From Magicicada septendecula (Eukaryota > Arthropoda > Insecta > Hemiptera > Cicadidae), in NCBI GenBank assembly GCA_034769895.1, contig CM068367.1, positions 690,360,268-690,424,267 of the forward strand: DNA of 64,000 nt, read 5' to 3'. The position numbers and the translations under genes were made by a program. The notes beneath the pieces were generated by a model. It was not told the origin of the DNA, made no database searches, and saw only the letters and a list, made by a program, of their open reading frames with translations. Shown here piece by piece: positions 1 to 12,837 of this stretch (positions are counted from its first letter, which is position 1; each line of letters begins with the position of its first letter).

Positions 1-1508
1 TACAGAGAATTACCCTTTCTGACAAAATTACAAATACAATAACCTTTTAAACATATGTATATTGCAACAGTACGTCTGCGTACACTACTGTGCATCGATG
101 CAATTTATTAACAACTGCAAAATTATTACAAATAATTAATATTGTCAATATATAAAAATGCCTATTGAAAGCTGTAAATAACCAGTGAACAAGGGAGACC
201 GAATGAACAGGTCGGTACTGGAAAATCATGCCACACACAAGCTAAGAATGTGTATTGTGCAAGTGAGATGTGTGTGTGAAACAAGTACAAACCAGCTTGA
301 TTCCACTTTGAATAAATGTAAATTAACAAACTAATTTATATAAATTTTGGCGAGTGCACAAAATATATGACAGCCGCAGTATTAATACTATAAAGACGCT
401 CACATGTGTAAAATCTAGCGCAAAACAAACAATGCATGTTTATGCAGAGTAAATAAAAGTGAATAACAATAAGAATAATTAAAATATGCAAACAATTTTA
501 ATATACACAAGAAAATTACTGATCTTTTGAACATAGTGTCGTAACCAAAAGACTTCGCATGTTGCAAAATAAGTGCGAATAAAATAAATGAATCTGTAAA
601 GGGACGCTTAACAAACTCTGACCATTCAAATCTTATCTAAAATGAAACTTTTTCTTGTGAACTTACTGTTTATTCTCTTCTCGTCGAACGCGTTTCGGCG
701 TACGTATTCGCCTTCTTCAGCTTAGAGACAGACTGCCATCATTTAGTAACGGTTGTTGTGTGGAAGGTGTAGTGGGAGTGGTTGGTTGGTATTTTAGATA
801 AGTGTTAGTGCTGTGAAAGAAGAGATGAATAATCAAGACAACTATTCAAATCTTGCTCAGAATCATCAAAACATGATTTTTGCACCTAACACTATAAATA
901 AGCGAGGCATCGCGAGCCTCGAGGCAATCTCCTAAAACATTTGTGCAGGCTATGCTCGACTGCAGAGGAAAGTTTTATATATCCAAAGTCGATATCCGAG
1001 CACGTATGGAACAGCAACACTGTACGAGTCATATGAGTTGCTGAACGGACCAAGAGGACCGGACAACGGATTCCAGGAGGACCAGAGGACGATGGAGGAT
1101 CAATGGACAAAGACACAGGACTCATGATAATTACGAGGAATCACAGATTAATAATACATTATTAATAATACGGTGACACAAAACCTCAACAAACGGTTCA
1201 TAAATGACATTATAAAAAGAGACAATGATAAGACTATACACTAATTTTTTAAATAGTAATAATTGTAAATTTTATATGTTAAATTAGGGTAATAGATTAC
1301 ACAATTTTTATAATTATTTTAACACTTGCAAATTTTTAATTATTTTTGAAGATTGTAATGTATTATAGATATTTTATTGATATTTCCTTAATATTTTATT
1401 GACATTTACATGCACAAAGTAATAACTAAAGGAAATTATTTAAAATAAACGCATTTTAAAAGAATATCTGAGCAAGTCAAGAGCACATTTTAGTATTATA
1501 AGAACTTA
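1..1508. other. AT-rich non-coding flank
   Basis: No credible gene. Short open frames here lack family features. A moderately GC-richer patch (about 840-1130) reads openly for short stretches on both strands but matches nothing I recognise. A hammerhead-like core sits at 688-720. Confidence 0.5.
688..720 (-). ncRNA. hammerhead-ribozyme-like core, probably degenerate
   Basis: On the minus strand: CTGAAGA, an extra A, a GGCG/CGCC stem, GAAA, then the palindrome ACGCGT followed by T. This is the arrangement seen in the better copies at 16024, 27658 and 61889. The flanking stem I pairing is poor (only about one pair), so it is likely a remnant of a Penelope-type repeat. Confidence 0.3.
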
Positions 1509-1924
1509 GGGGCCGTGCAATAATCACGTGATGTTTTTTTAGCAATTTTTTAACCCCCCTCCTGCCTGGTGATATGTGGTGAGGTTTTAGACTAACCCCC
1601 CCCAACCCAAAATCACGTGTATTTTTTTGGTACAAAGTATCTTAAACATTTTCAGAATATTATCTTTAAATACAGGTATAATCTAATTTAATTCTGGAAC
1701 ATTAAGCACCGTGATAAAAATATCCAGACAGACATTCAGGTTGCAGGTTGTTTCTGGCAACGGCGAGTCAAGGTTACGCGTCGCTTCTTGGATCAGAAAT
1801 CGCGCGCTTAACGAAAAAACAAATACACGTGACATCTCACTACACCCCCCTCCCCCTTGTGATATTTTGTGATTTTTTTCCGAACCCCCCCCTTTCGAGC
1901 CTCACGTGATTATTGCACGACCCC
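1509..1924. mobile_element. MITE with G-rich terminal inverted repeats and TTA target duplication
   Basis: The 416-bp element starts GGGGCCGTGCAATAATCACG and ends with its near-perfect inverse. TTA flanks both ends (1506-1508 and 1925-1927). The subterminal regions hold runs of C/G and more CACGT motifs. No coding capacity. The TTA duplication suggests PIF/Harbinger-type mobilisation, but the superfamily is an inference. Confidence 0.75.
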
Positions 1925-2075
1925 TTATATTTATACATGTTTATTTATGTATGTCAATTTCTATTTTGTGTGTACTATACTTATGAATATTTTATGGAAA
2001 TGTTATTTTGTATATTTACAATAATTATGTGTATGCCAAACACACACAAGAAACACACATTATGCAAATAATAGT

Positions 2076-2957
2076 TGTAACGGTACAGAATTGTGTGCTA
2101 CCATAGTTTCAATTTAAATCAGTAAATTTTTTAAGCAGTCAGGATTCACCTGTGAGGTGTCCCTTGTAACCAGCAACATACAGTGTTATTGTTGATGTCT
2201 AGACAGCCCAGCCCAGACGTATTACGCAACAGCTCTCCAGCAGTCTTTGTGAATCACAGTTAGCAGGCTATCACCAGTGTTTGCATCAGACAGAAGCAGC
2301 ATACAGTGCATTAATAAAAACAGTGGCCTTGGGCAGTTACGGTAGGCCAAAGCGATTACAGTAGCCTAGGCCTACCGAGCCTTATTAAAAAGTATGCAAA
2401 AAGAGTAAAATGAAGAAAGAGATCGAGACAAAAACGAATAAGTTAATGTGTGCAGTTAGAACAGTTCTTTGTGATGTGGCGAATGTGAAAGTGAACTACG
2501 AGTGATAGGGTAACAACTGGACCACATGTCAGTTAAGTAACAAATACATACAAAAGTGACTCCGTAACAATCTGATATCAGTAAAAAGCTATACAAATTT
2601 AGATTTATAAAAGAATTAATGAGAATACAATAAAGGGGGCAAAAGTTATATATTTAAGGGGAGAAATCATGAATAAAAGTACTGGTTACTAGAAAATAAT
2701 TAGTTGATAAAACTTGTGTTTAAACAAATTCATGTTTTTTAGCCGTACTTAATAAAAAAAATCAAGTTTGTTTAGGGATATAAATATGTGTTAGAGTAGT
2801 TATTTTGTCATTACCATTTCCTATTCTGTGCTGAAAACCTCGTCTAACGTTCTATGGGATTTTCTGAGGATGACGGTAAGTAAAATTCTGGCAGCAGTGA
2901 GCAGCAAGTATAATTATAATAGTATTGGAATCTTCTGATAAAATCAATACCTTTACA
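2076..2957 (+). repeat. left LTR, family 1
   Basis: 882 bp, TGTAACGG...TTTACA. It aligns along its length with 5781-6761. The main difference is a block of roughly 110 bp near the 3' end that is present only in the right copy. The first ~220 bp also occur inverted at 43320-43544. Confidence 0.85.
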
Positions 2958-2958
2958 T

Positions 2959-2975
2959 TGGCGACTCGCTGCCAG
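2959..2975 (+). promoter_or_regulatory. primer-binding-site-like sequence
   Basis: TGGCGACTCGCTGCCAG begins two bases after the left LTR. The matching spot in the second element (45435 on) reads TGGCGACTGCTGCCAG. Position and TGG start fit minus-strand priming by a tRNA, which I could not identify. Confidence 0.5.
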
Positions 2976-3106
2976 GATGTTCGTATAAATATTATATGGA
3001 CTAGACCTGTTTTGAGGCACAGAAAACAGTTTTGTTAATGGCGTATGTGTGAATAATTATTGTAGTTTTTATATAAAAGGTATTACAATAAAAAGGTGTG
3101 TTTAAC

Positions 3107-4388
3107 ATGGCCGGGGCAAAATCCGTAGTAATAAGTGAGTCGGGAGCAAATTCCACTCCCGTAGAAACTAAAATAAAAGAAAGAGAAGTGTCAATAGATG
3201 ATCTATTTCACTTGATAAAAAGTAGTTTTAAGGAAGTAAAAAATGATTTCATTGAAGTCAATGTTAAATTTGATGCACAAAATTTGAAAATAACTTTAAC
3301 GAATTAAATAAGCGTCTTGACATACATGACCATAAATTTGATGAAATAAAGAGCGATATTAATAAGATTAAACTACAAAATTTTAATATCGAGAAACGTA
3401 TAAATGATATAGATGAGCGATGCAATGTTATTCCTGAACAAGTAATTACAGTAAATGATAATTTAAAAAGCTTTGCAAGTAAAAGTGGTAATATGACAAC
3501 AAATAGTGAAGAAATTAATAACAAGGTGAGTAATACCGATGATTATAATGTGTTAACAAGTGATAACAATGATATTAAAAATGGTGATGTAATTGAAAAT
3601 GGGGTATCAAAAAGTGATACAGTAGATAATAGTAGTGATAATGAGAGTAGAATGAGAGTTGAGGTTGATCAGAGAGTGCTAGTTAGTGGTTATGATTTAG
3701 AAAGGGAGTATAGAGATAGTTTAAATGTAGAGTATGAACAGAGGGCAAATTTTTCTTGTGGTATAGGTGAAGGAAAGTCTTCACCAATGTTGCTGGAGGA
3801 CAAGAGTTCCTCGGTAGTTTTTGTAGAAGACAAAAGGTCTTCAAAATGTCAAATAAGTTGTTTGTGTTTTTCTGGTAGGGTCAGATGGTGTTCAAATAAT
3901 AAAGTGGTGTTGCCCTCTGTGTGGGTATTGAAAGTGATTATGAAGAAAGAGAGAGAGTGATTGAGTTGTTCAGATTAAGTAGAGATTATGAAGGGTTAGT
4001 AGTGGGAATAAATATGGAAAGAAATGATTATATTAAAAATAATAGAGACTTACCTTGTTTAATAAACAATGATTATATTGATGATAATAATATACACTTG
4101 CCTGTAGTGAGGGTCAGCGTATTAGTAACCGCTGACAACTATAGTGATAAAAAATTCAATGATGTAATTGTTACAATAAATACTGATGGAGACTGGACAA
4201 ATAATACTAATGTAGACATGATTTATGATAAAATTATAATGGGTGGTAACCCTATGCCTTATTATGATGGTACAATGGAAAAAACAAATTTTTATGGTTA
4301 TTACACAAATGATAGCCATATGATATGTATAAATAAAATTGAACAATGTTATGTACAGAAAAGACTAATTTTCGATTACGGGGGCTAG
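3107..4388 (+). pseudogene. broken gag-like ORF of LTR family 1
   Basis: Starts MAGAKSVVISES at ATG 3107. One frameshift near 3280 and a second near 3930 split it, and the last piece ends RLIFDYGG then TAG. The middle is rich in Asn, Asp, Glu and Lys with coiled-coil-like heptads (DKFDEIKSDINKIKLQNF type). It parallels the intact 398-residue protein at 45672-46868, sharing NKIE-CYV--RLIFD-GG at the end. No zinc knuckle or enzyme motif is visible. Function unknown; Gag-like is inferred from its position after the primer site. Confidence 0.6.
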
Positions 4389-5780
4389 ACAAATCGTGAA
4401 TGAACATTTAATTATGTGAGTTAATGGTAATTACTTGGCCAATTTAATGTAATGAAGTGTGGTAACTAGTAATTGGATATGACGAAAATCTGTAAATAAA
4501 TGTGTTAGTGTTAAATGTATTGTGCCAAGATTATATTGTTGGAATGTAGATTATAGTTTATGTAACAATGCTTGACGTATGTTATAATAATATTTTATTT
4601 TGATAAAATAATTAACAGGAGGTAATGATGAATTTTATTTCGCATTGTGTGTTTATATTAAAAGTGTTTAAATAATGTGACTAAATTAATTGTTTGGACT
4701 TAGTAAACTGATTTCTAATGTGCAATTCAGTAATGTATTTAAATATAAATGATTGTGAATATAAAAATAAATTTAATATACTGTGATTGGTATTGTAAAA
4801 CCAAGGGTAACTGATTATAAAATTTATAGAAACTGAAAATTAAAGGAAGTACATGATTAGTGGTGTTGTAATTAGGAATGTTGAGACTGAGTCTGTTTAT
4901 AAAACAAGTCTTGCAGACCATTGTTGATGTAAACAAGTATGTTGTAGTTTGATGAATCAGTGCTATGAGCAGATTCTATTATGAAATAAAAGAAATACCA
5001 GATGTGATGGAAGGTAGGTAATATTTTTATGTAGGGTCATTTTGAAAAATGTAATTAAAGTAGATGAAATTGTTTTGAACAAATGAGATTGATATAATAA
5101 GGAGTTGAGGAATTAAATTAAATTAAATTGTTAATTCAGGTAATTAAATTACTTGAAAAGGTGAATTTTAATAATGAATTTAAACTTACTTTGATCTGAA
5201 TTTAAACTGTAATTATAAAATAAATGATAATTGATGAAAACGCAATGATTAAAATATTCATTTAAAATTGAAAACTGAAGGGAATCTTTGGGTAAAAAAT
5301 AATCAAAAAATTGTTTGGGGTGAATCAATGTGTTATTTTGGAGGGGTAATTAGTATACTGTGAACACTGTTTAATTTGTATGGAATTCATATGATTTAGC
5401 TGTAAGTAGACAGTAAGTTTATATTACCAAAATTAAAGTCAACCAGTACTTTGTTAATGAATCAGTACGGCTAAGAGGAAACAAATCAGTTGGAGATATG
5501 GAATAATGGAAGGCCGTTTATTAATCTTTTAATTGAATGTTTCAGAGTCAGGTGATACTGTGGCGCCTATCTGATTTTATGATGTTGGGATCTCGAGCAG
5601 AGAAGTCCAGTAAGGTCGGATGGGTGCGGCCACAGTCACCAGACTAGGGGGGGTAAGTACCCATGATATTAGTAGAGAGTTAAGGGGGGTTGTCGGCGCC
5701 ATATCTTCACTGATCCTCTTAGGTTTTAGGCAATGGCTTTTAGGCTTCGGCACAAAACCTCTCATTGGGGGGGGGGGTAT
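4389..5780 (+). other. non-coding interior of LTR family 1 and polypurine tract
   Basis: AT-rich with no sizeable conserved frame. A GC-richer stretch just before the right LTR (5560-5766) matches the same place in the second element (52255-52465: GAGAAGTCCAGT, GCGGCCA, CCATGATRT). It ends in an 11-G run (5767-5777), the likely plus-strand primer. Confidence 0.6.
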
Positions 5781-6761
5781 TGTAACGGTACAGAATTGTG
5801 TGCTACCATAGTTTCAATTTAAATCAGTAAATTTTTTAAGCAGTCAGGATTCACCTGTGAGGTGCCCCTTGTAACCAGCAACATACAGTGTTATTGTTGA
5901 TGTCTAGACAGCCCAGCCCAGACGTATTACGCAACAGCTCTCCAGCAGTCTTTGTGAATCACAGTAAGCAGTCTATCACTAGTGTTAGCATCAGTCAGAA
6001 GCAGCATACAGTGCATTAATAAAAATGGTGGCCTTGGGCAGTTACGGTAGGCCAAAGTGATTACAGTAGCCTAGGCCTACCGAACCTTATTAAAAAGTGT
6101 GCAAAAAGAGTAAAATGACGAAAGAGATCGAGACAAAAACGAATAAGTTAATGTGTGCAGTTAGAACAGTTCTTTGTGATGTGGCGAATGTTAAAGTGAA
6201 TAACAACTGGACCACATGTCAGTTAAGTAACAAATACATACAAAAGTGACTCCGTAACAATCTGATATCAGTAAAAAGCTATACAAATTTAGATTTATAA
6301 AAGAATTAATGAGAATACGATAAAGGGGGCAAAAGTTATATATTTAAGGGGAGAAATCATGAATAAAAGTACTGGTTACTAGAAAATAATTAGTTGATAA
6401 AACTTGTGTTTAAACAAATTCATGTTTTTTAGCCGTACTTAATGAAATAAAATCAAGTTTGTTTAGGGATATAAATATGTGTTAGAGTAGTTATTTCGTC
6501 ATTACCATTTCCTATTCTGTGCTGAAAACCTCGTCTAATGTTCTATGGGATTTTCTGAGATTTAAGGGTAGTCAGTTAGCGGGATTATTAAAGTTTTATA
6601 AGGGCAAGAGTGTTTAAGTTTACATATTCATCTAAAAAATATGCTGGCGACCTGGGAAATAATAAGGTAAGTTTAATGGGAAGATGACGGTAAGTAAAAT
6701 TCTGGCAGCAAGTATAATTATAATAGTATTGGAATCTTCTGATAAAATCAATACCTTTACA
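5781..6761 (+). repeat. right LTR, family 1
   Basis: 981 bp, same ends as the left copy. Contains an additional segment (about 6560-6685) missing from the left LTR. That segment includes an ATGCTGGCGACCTGG sequence resembling a primer-site region, suggesting an LTR recombinant. Confidence 0.85.
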
Positions 6762-6765
6762 TAGT

Positions 6766-7374
6766 AACGAACTTTTATTAATTAATTTTTAATTATTTTC
6801 AAACTCAACATGAGTAAGAATTTTATTTAAAACAAACACGCCCACATTTTCTCTATAGCACTCAGTAGTGTTGTTAAAATACATACATATTTACTTAGGT
6901 ACTTCAAGAACTGCTTTAAAGGTACACAAAATATATATTTAAAATAAGTCGTTACTTAAATGTTTAATACTTGGAATAAAAAGAAATTTGATTTGGCCTA
7001 AATGTTTTGGGAATGTCCGTTGGTTTGGGGTCCATGCAAAAATGCTGCTTTTATGTGTTTGCTTTTCTGACCTTGTGCCTTCATGAAAAAACTGAACAGA
7101 CAGGCAGGAGGTATGTCTTTTAACATTAACCAATTAGAATAATTATGCATTGATTATAAAACACAATGTGAATTATTATGAACGAAAATATAAAGATAAA
7201 AAAATAAAAATAAAGGATTGGAACAATTTCAAAGTGATAAAAACATGGATGTTACATGTCACCCTGATCATTCTGAATGAAGAAACTGTCACCCACACCA
7301 TAAAAATGACTGCTGAAGCACTTTTGTTTTTTCAAGACTTCAGGGGGAATGTTATGATATGGAATTTTTGCCCT
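6766..7374. other. unassigned interval
   Basis: AT-rich. Open frames on both strands (for example 7150-7370 plus) show no recognisable domain and run into the hAT end. Nothing else supported. Confidence 0.4.
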
Positions 7375-7382
7375 ACTAAGGC

Positions 7383-10300
7383 CAGTGGCGGCGATAAGGC
7401 CCCCGCGCCGCGGGGGGCCCCGCCCCTCGGGCCCCTAGAAAAAAATATGAAACTAGCTATAATAGGAAAAAAAGTTTTAATGGGGTCCGACTACCAGCAA
7501 ATTTGTATTTAAAATACGAAATATACGTTTTATTTAAGTGTATAGACATGCAAAAAAACTACGTTTTCCGAAATGACATTACTGTTTGTAGTTTGTAAGC
7601 GAAGACCACCATTTGTAGTCTTGTGGTGCCCGTACGTCCTGTGCGATGAGTCACTCGGCACTGAGGAGACGTAAACAAACACAACACACAATGTAGTGTA
7701 CTCAGTAGTGCGTCGCATCTCCTGCGCGATAGTACTGTATTGCATTCATTTCGTAATTTAGTGCCGTTTAAGTTTAATGACTTAACATTTGATTTTAGTT
7801 TTTGTATTTTGTGTAGAGTTAGAGTGTTAGAGATAGAGTTTATAAATTGGAAAGTAAGTGTGAATATTTAAGTGGTGCTAAGAAAAGGAAACTGCAAAAA
7901 CAACGAGAAGAATCTAAAAGTAAACTTTCAAAACTCGACCAGTTTTAAAAAAAATCATCATGTGAAGTTGAACAACCCAAACCCGGGCCAAGTGCAAGTA
8001 ATGAAAAAGAAACAAAAATCGGACTTGAAGTTGATTGTGACAGTGACAATAAACCTGATTTAAACATTAGTCCGTCAGATACAAGTGATACAACTACGGA
8101 AACAAATAAGCAACTGCAACATGAACAAGAAGAACAACTGCTAGGCATTTAATGTGTTCGCCAGTCCGAAGACATACCTGGACCAGAAAATAAGTTTGAA
8201 CCAACTGAAGTTATAAGTAATCACGCAAATAAAACTAGTTTAGCAGGCCCTTCCGATCCAAACTGCCAAAATTTTGAGACAGATATTGCATTCTATAAAA
8301 ATCAAGCTATAATGACAGACGAGGTGAAAAAGTTAATAACGTTAAGTGAACTTTGTCAACCAAAGGGTCCTTTCCCGAAGGATTCTGTTTCTAAGCGGTC
8401 TTTCAGTACAGCATATTATTCTTTCAAAACTGCAGCAGGCCAAATTGTTCACAGGTTTTGGCTTTGTTACTCTCGTAATCTAGATGGAGTCTATTGTTTA
8501 CCATGTTGGCTTTTCAGCCAAAGTGCTGATGCCCAAAGCTGGCGTGAAGGCGATATTAGAGATTGGAAAGGTCTCAGTAAAAAAATTAAAGTTCATGAAA
8601 GTAGCAATGCTCATTTACAATCTTGTCTCATGTATGCCACTTGGAAAAAGAGTAAAACGGTAGCTGATCAAATTTCCGATGAGCGGAAAAAATGGAAAGA
8701 TATTTTCATATGGATTGTGGATGTCATTCGAACCATGGCACTGTGTTCATTGCCGTTTCGTGGCCATAGAGAATCATTACATGAAATAAATCCTGAAAGT
8801 GGAAAGTTTTTGAACATACTATCTTTAGTTTCTCGCTACGATTCTCTCCTTAGTGCACACTTAGAAAATGAAAAAACCAGATCAAAATACCTCCACCATG
8901 ACATTCAAAATGAAATCATTAACTTGCTAGGAAAATCAGTATTGACTGCCTTACTAAAACAGATTCACTCGTCTCCTTTTTTTTCTATAATTGTTGATAG
9001 CACACAAGACATTTCTAAGATTGACCAAATGAGTGTTGTAATCAGATACATTAACATAGTAGAAGAATCTCCTGGCAATTATAAAACTGTGATTAGCGAG
9101 TCCTTTTTGGGATTTCAAGAAATAAAGGATCCCAACAGTGAGGGGTTTCAAAGTAAGATTTTAGACTTTTTGAAAACAAATGAAATTGACATTAGTAAGT
9201 GTAGAGGTCAAGGTTATGACGGTGCAGCAACAATGAGCGGGAAATACTCTGGGTTACAGAAAAGAATTATGGATATAGTCCCAAACGCGGATTACGTACA
9301 CACTGTGCACATAACCTGAACTTGGTGATCAATGATTCAGTATCAAATATTTCTGAAATAAGACAATTTTATGACATAGTTCAGAAAACTTATGTTTTTC
9401 AGTGAAAGCTTACATAGATGGCAAGAACTTAACACTGCCGTTAAAGAAAACAGCTCTGCCAAAAATCTAACTTTAAAAAAGCTATGTCCAACAAGGTGGT
9501 CTTCTAGACACGACTGTCTAACGTCTGTTAGCTTTAAGAAATGATTTCAAAAATGTGATTAAGTGTTTGACAGAAATTATTCTGTACAGCTCAAAAAAAC
9601 CCGAGGCAGAAAAAGCATAAGCAATTAGAAACCACCTGGAAAACTTTGAATTTATTCTTGTGCTCTGCCTTGAAACTAAGATTTTAGAGAATGTAAATAT
9701 AACTTCAAAAGCACTACAGAGGCCAACTGTTGACCTAGGCAGAGCGTGGCAGTTTCTAAGCCGCGCTTGTGATGAGTTAAAAGTTTTAAGAAAGCACTTT
9801 GCCGGCTTTCTTGCTGGTGCTAAACAGTTGGCCCAGTCATGGGACATAACTTGTAACATGAAAAATAAGCGTAAGCGAGTTGTAAAACGCTTCTTTGTTG
9901 AATTATCAGTTGACCATAGAAATCAGTTGACGACCCAGTGAAATCATTTGAAGTAAAAGTTTTCAATGCAACACTAGATATTGTAATAGCTCAGCTACAA
10001 ATGAGATTCAAAGGATTGCGTTGCATTGATGATAGGTTTTCATTCCTGACGCCTCAGAATTTAGTAAACGTCTCACAAGACACAATAGTGGAGAAAAGTA
10101 AGGCTCTGGTAAATGTGTATCCTGGTGACCTTTCCACATCACTGCCTGACCAAGTAATATCCTTCAAAGCTCTGACGGCCAAAGAAATTGTACACAAGAA
10201 AAGCATTCGAGAAATGATGAATTTACTGGTTGAAGGAAACAGCTGCCTTATGAGCTGCCTCCCAGACTTAACTACAGCTTTGCAGCTTTATTTTACCATA

Positions 10301-11031
10301 CCTGTCACAACAGCTACGGCGGAAAGAAGCTTTTCAAAACTTAAATTAATTAAGTCATACTTAAGAAGTACCATGGCCCAAACTCGGTTGAGTGACTTGG
10401 CACTGTTAAGCATTGAGCATGAAGAGACGGAAACTAATATCAACGAAGTGGTTGAAAAGTTCTAAGCTATTAAAAAAAGAAGACTAGGCTTAGGAAAACA
10501 GTGAACTTTGGTTGATCCTCATCTGTAAATATTGTACATTACTTGAGTTCGAGTGTTATTGAATTGGATTAGACTTAAGGAGAAATTGTATAGAGTATAT
10601 TCAAGAATTGTATAAATTCAGTTACAAACTAATTTAAATGTTTGAAAAAAGCTAGAATGTTACTTTGATATTCGTTTTTAAATGATAAATTTTTAACACT
10701 CTGTGTGCGCTACTGTTTCATAGTCTGAATTTAGATCTTTGACGTAAAAATAAATCATTCTTTTTATTTTGGTTTTTTTATAGTTTGTATAGAACTTTGT
10801 CTATTTAGCAACAATGAATTTTAAGAGTTTGTACACGTTTAAAACGTCCTTTGCAAATTGCAAACGCTTTGTGATAGACGAGAAAGTATTCACAAACCAC
10901 TGTTGTGAAACACATGTAAATAGAAACTCATTTGAGTGTTTTCCCCTATTACATATACAAAATTTAACCATTTTTATAGGGCCCCCAAATTAGTTTCGCG
11001 GGGAGCCCCCGTTTCGTTAGCGCCGCCACTG
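7383..11031 (+). mobile_element. hAT transposon, full length
   Basis: Terminal inverted repeats CAGTGGCGGCG at 7383 and its inverse ending at 11031, flanked by the perfect 8-bp duplication ACTAAGGC (7375-7382 and 11032-11039), as expected for hAT insertion. The subterminal parts are GC-rich next to the left TIR. The transposase between them is decayed, so this copy is probably immobile by itself. Confidence 0.93.
7850..10465 (+). pseudogene. hAT transposase (ZMYM1/DUF4371-like), several breaks
   Basis: The product resembles the domesticated zinc finger MYM-type 1 family. In order: a basic start (GAKKRKLQKQR) interrupted by stops near 7947 and 8150; a long open stretch from 8312 with the TTF-type finger (FWLCYSRN, VYCLPCWLF, HESSNAHLQ); the DUF4371 catalytic region with FFSIIVDSTQDIS (first acidic residue) and CRGQGYDGAATMSG; a frameshift at about 9305 where HCAHNLNLV is expected; and the C-terminal hAT dimerisation region ATAERSFSKLKLIKSYLRS. 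At least one more shift lies between 9395 and 9940. Inactive as it stands. Confidence 0.88.
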
Positions 11032-11039
11032 ACTAAGGC

Positions 11040-12837
11040 CCACCTTAGACGAAACAGTTTTGCAACTGTTTCTTATGTCTTAAAATTTCATGTATTTTTA
11101 TATAGGGGGTGCGCGCACTACAGCAGCATAAACAAAACTGTTTCCTACGGTGGAAACAGCATGGGAACAGAATAGTTGCGAAAACGTGCTAGTCGTACTG
11201 TTTCTTATGGAAGTCCGTGCACTGCAACTAAACAGTTTCAAAACTTTTTCGTGGTGGGGATAGGAGCCGCACCCCCACCACGGAACACAACAGCAGTCTG
11301 AGCATACTGAACGTGTTGAAGTCTCCTTTGTTATTAGTTATTATATTAATGTGTTAATATAGTTACTTGAACACGATTATTATTAAATGAGTTGCACATA
11401 TAAACTAATCATTGAACTACGGAAAAATTGAACACTTAATCGATGAAGTGGAAAAACAGCCTTCTTTGTTATCAAAAGAGTTTGGAACGACTGAATGGAC
11501 ATAAATCTAAAACAGAAACTGTACAAAGGACTGTGTATACTGTTATTATTATTTTGAAAACTGAGATGGAATTTATTTAATAATTAATTAATTAAATAAA
11601 GTATTAGCCTATGTATGGAAAACTGCTTACTGCATTTATATAAAGTTACTTTATACTGCTCGTTTATTTTATGTACAACATCATTTACTTAAAACTACCC
11701 AAGCCAACTGCCTATGTTTCATTCATAAATTGGCATTCAAAATGAAATCGCTGCAGTATTAAAATATTAAATGATATGCTGTTTAGCATTAAATATAAGA
11801 TATATAATACATATTACATATACGAACATTTACATATTAGAAATATAATTTATACATATGTACGAACGGTACATGGAAAATACACATTTAAAAAAACTAC
11901 ATTTTACAGTTGTTGCATATTTCTAAATCATACAAATAGCCTATCTGTGTTTTTATAGAAAATGTTACTAATATGCTGCCTGAGCTGCAGAACTTGCTCA
12001 CTATTTCGAATGAAGGACAATTATTGTTACGTAGGCTATATTTCGATACTAGATACATTTTTAATTATGGGAAAAATTACAAAAGTACCAATTATTCTGA
12101 CATCTTTAGTAATATAACAAATGTAGAGCACTCACTCATACAATATTGTGTGTGGTGTGTGCGCGCGCACGCGCGTGGATGTGTGTGTGTGAATTCGATA
12201 TATTCGGATTTTTGTTAAAATTACTTTTAGTCCGATGCGAAGCTATATTTTCACCAATTTTTTAATCTTCATTTTGTGCCTGAGATCCCAAATTTTGTAA
12301 ACATAACATTCAGATTCTCTTTAATTTGATATCCCACGTAGACTTTTGCGATTTTGTTCACAATTTTATCCCCCTGATATTTTACCTCCCACCACCCTAT
12401 TGGCGAGGAGGGGGGTCAATATTAAAAACAATAGGGTTCTGTATGGTAAAAGTATGGACATGTATGCCAAGTGTTACGATAAGTCGTATTAGCAAACTTG
12501 TTAGACGTTCCTATAAAAAAAAAGTGTACTTCAAGATTTTGTTTTGAAGGAAATGCAAATGGTTTCATAAAGAAATCAGACGATCACATCTTTGTCTACT
12601 TCAAGTAAGATGGTGCCGGACGGGTGGCAGAGAGAACAGGCATTTACCATAATTATGACAGTAACGAATGTGACCACCAGTACGTAACATAACTAATATT
12701 GTAATGTCCCAGCACTTCCTTCAAAATAACAGAAACCATGTGCTCTCAGAATTAAGTCTCTTCCAAGTGTTTTCAGAACCAAGCAAACGTATCTGACTTT
12801 GTTTGTATGTTTTGTTTCTGAAATTTAATTAAGAAAG
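11040..12837. other. non-coding, with short repeated AACAGTTT motifs
   Basis: No gene. 11040-11260 contains recurrent GAAACAGTTT/AACTGTTTC motifs that reappear at 13285-13360, so an older repeat probably spans this part and was split by later insertions. A GTGTGTGCGCGC microsatellite lies at about 12150-12190. Confidence 0.45.

Larger units (their letters stand above)
2076..6761 (+). mobile_element. LTR retrotransposon without pol (family 1)
   Basis: Direct repeats 2076-2957 and 5781-6761 start TGTAACGGTACAG and end TTTACA, flanked by the 4-bp duplication TAGT. A primer-binding-like TGGCGACTCGCTGCC follows the left LTR, and a run of 11 G precedes the right one. The interior is 2.8 kb with one broken gag-like frame and no protease, reverse transcriptase or integrase. 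It resembles the element at 44131-53793 in LTR ends, primer site, G-run and ORF ending, so both belong to related non-autonomous families. Confidence 0.85.

Noticed and set aside
892-1125. Minus-strand 77-codon frame near the left edge
   Set aside because: Pro/Ser-rich by base composition; no start context, domain or neighbouring exon.
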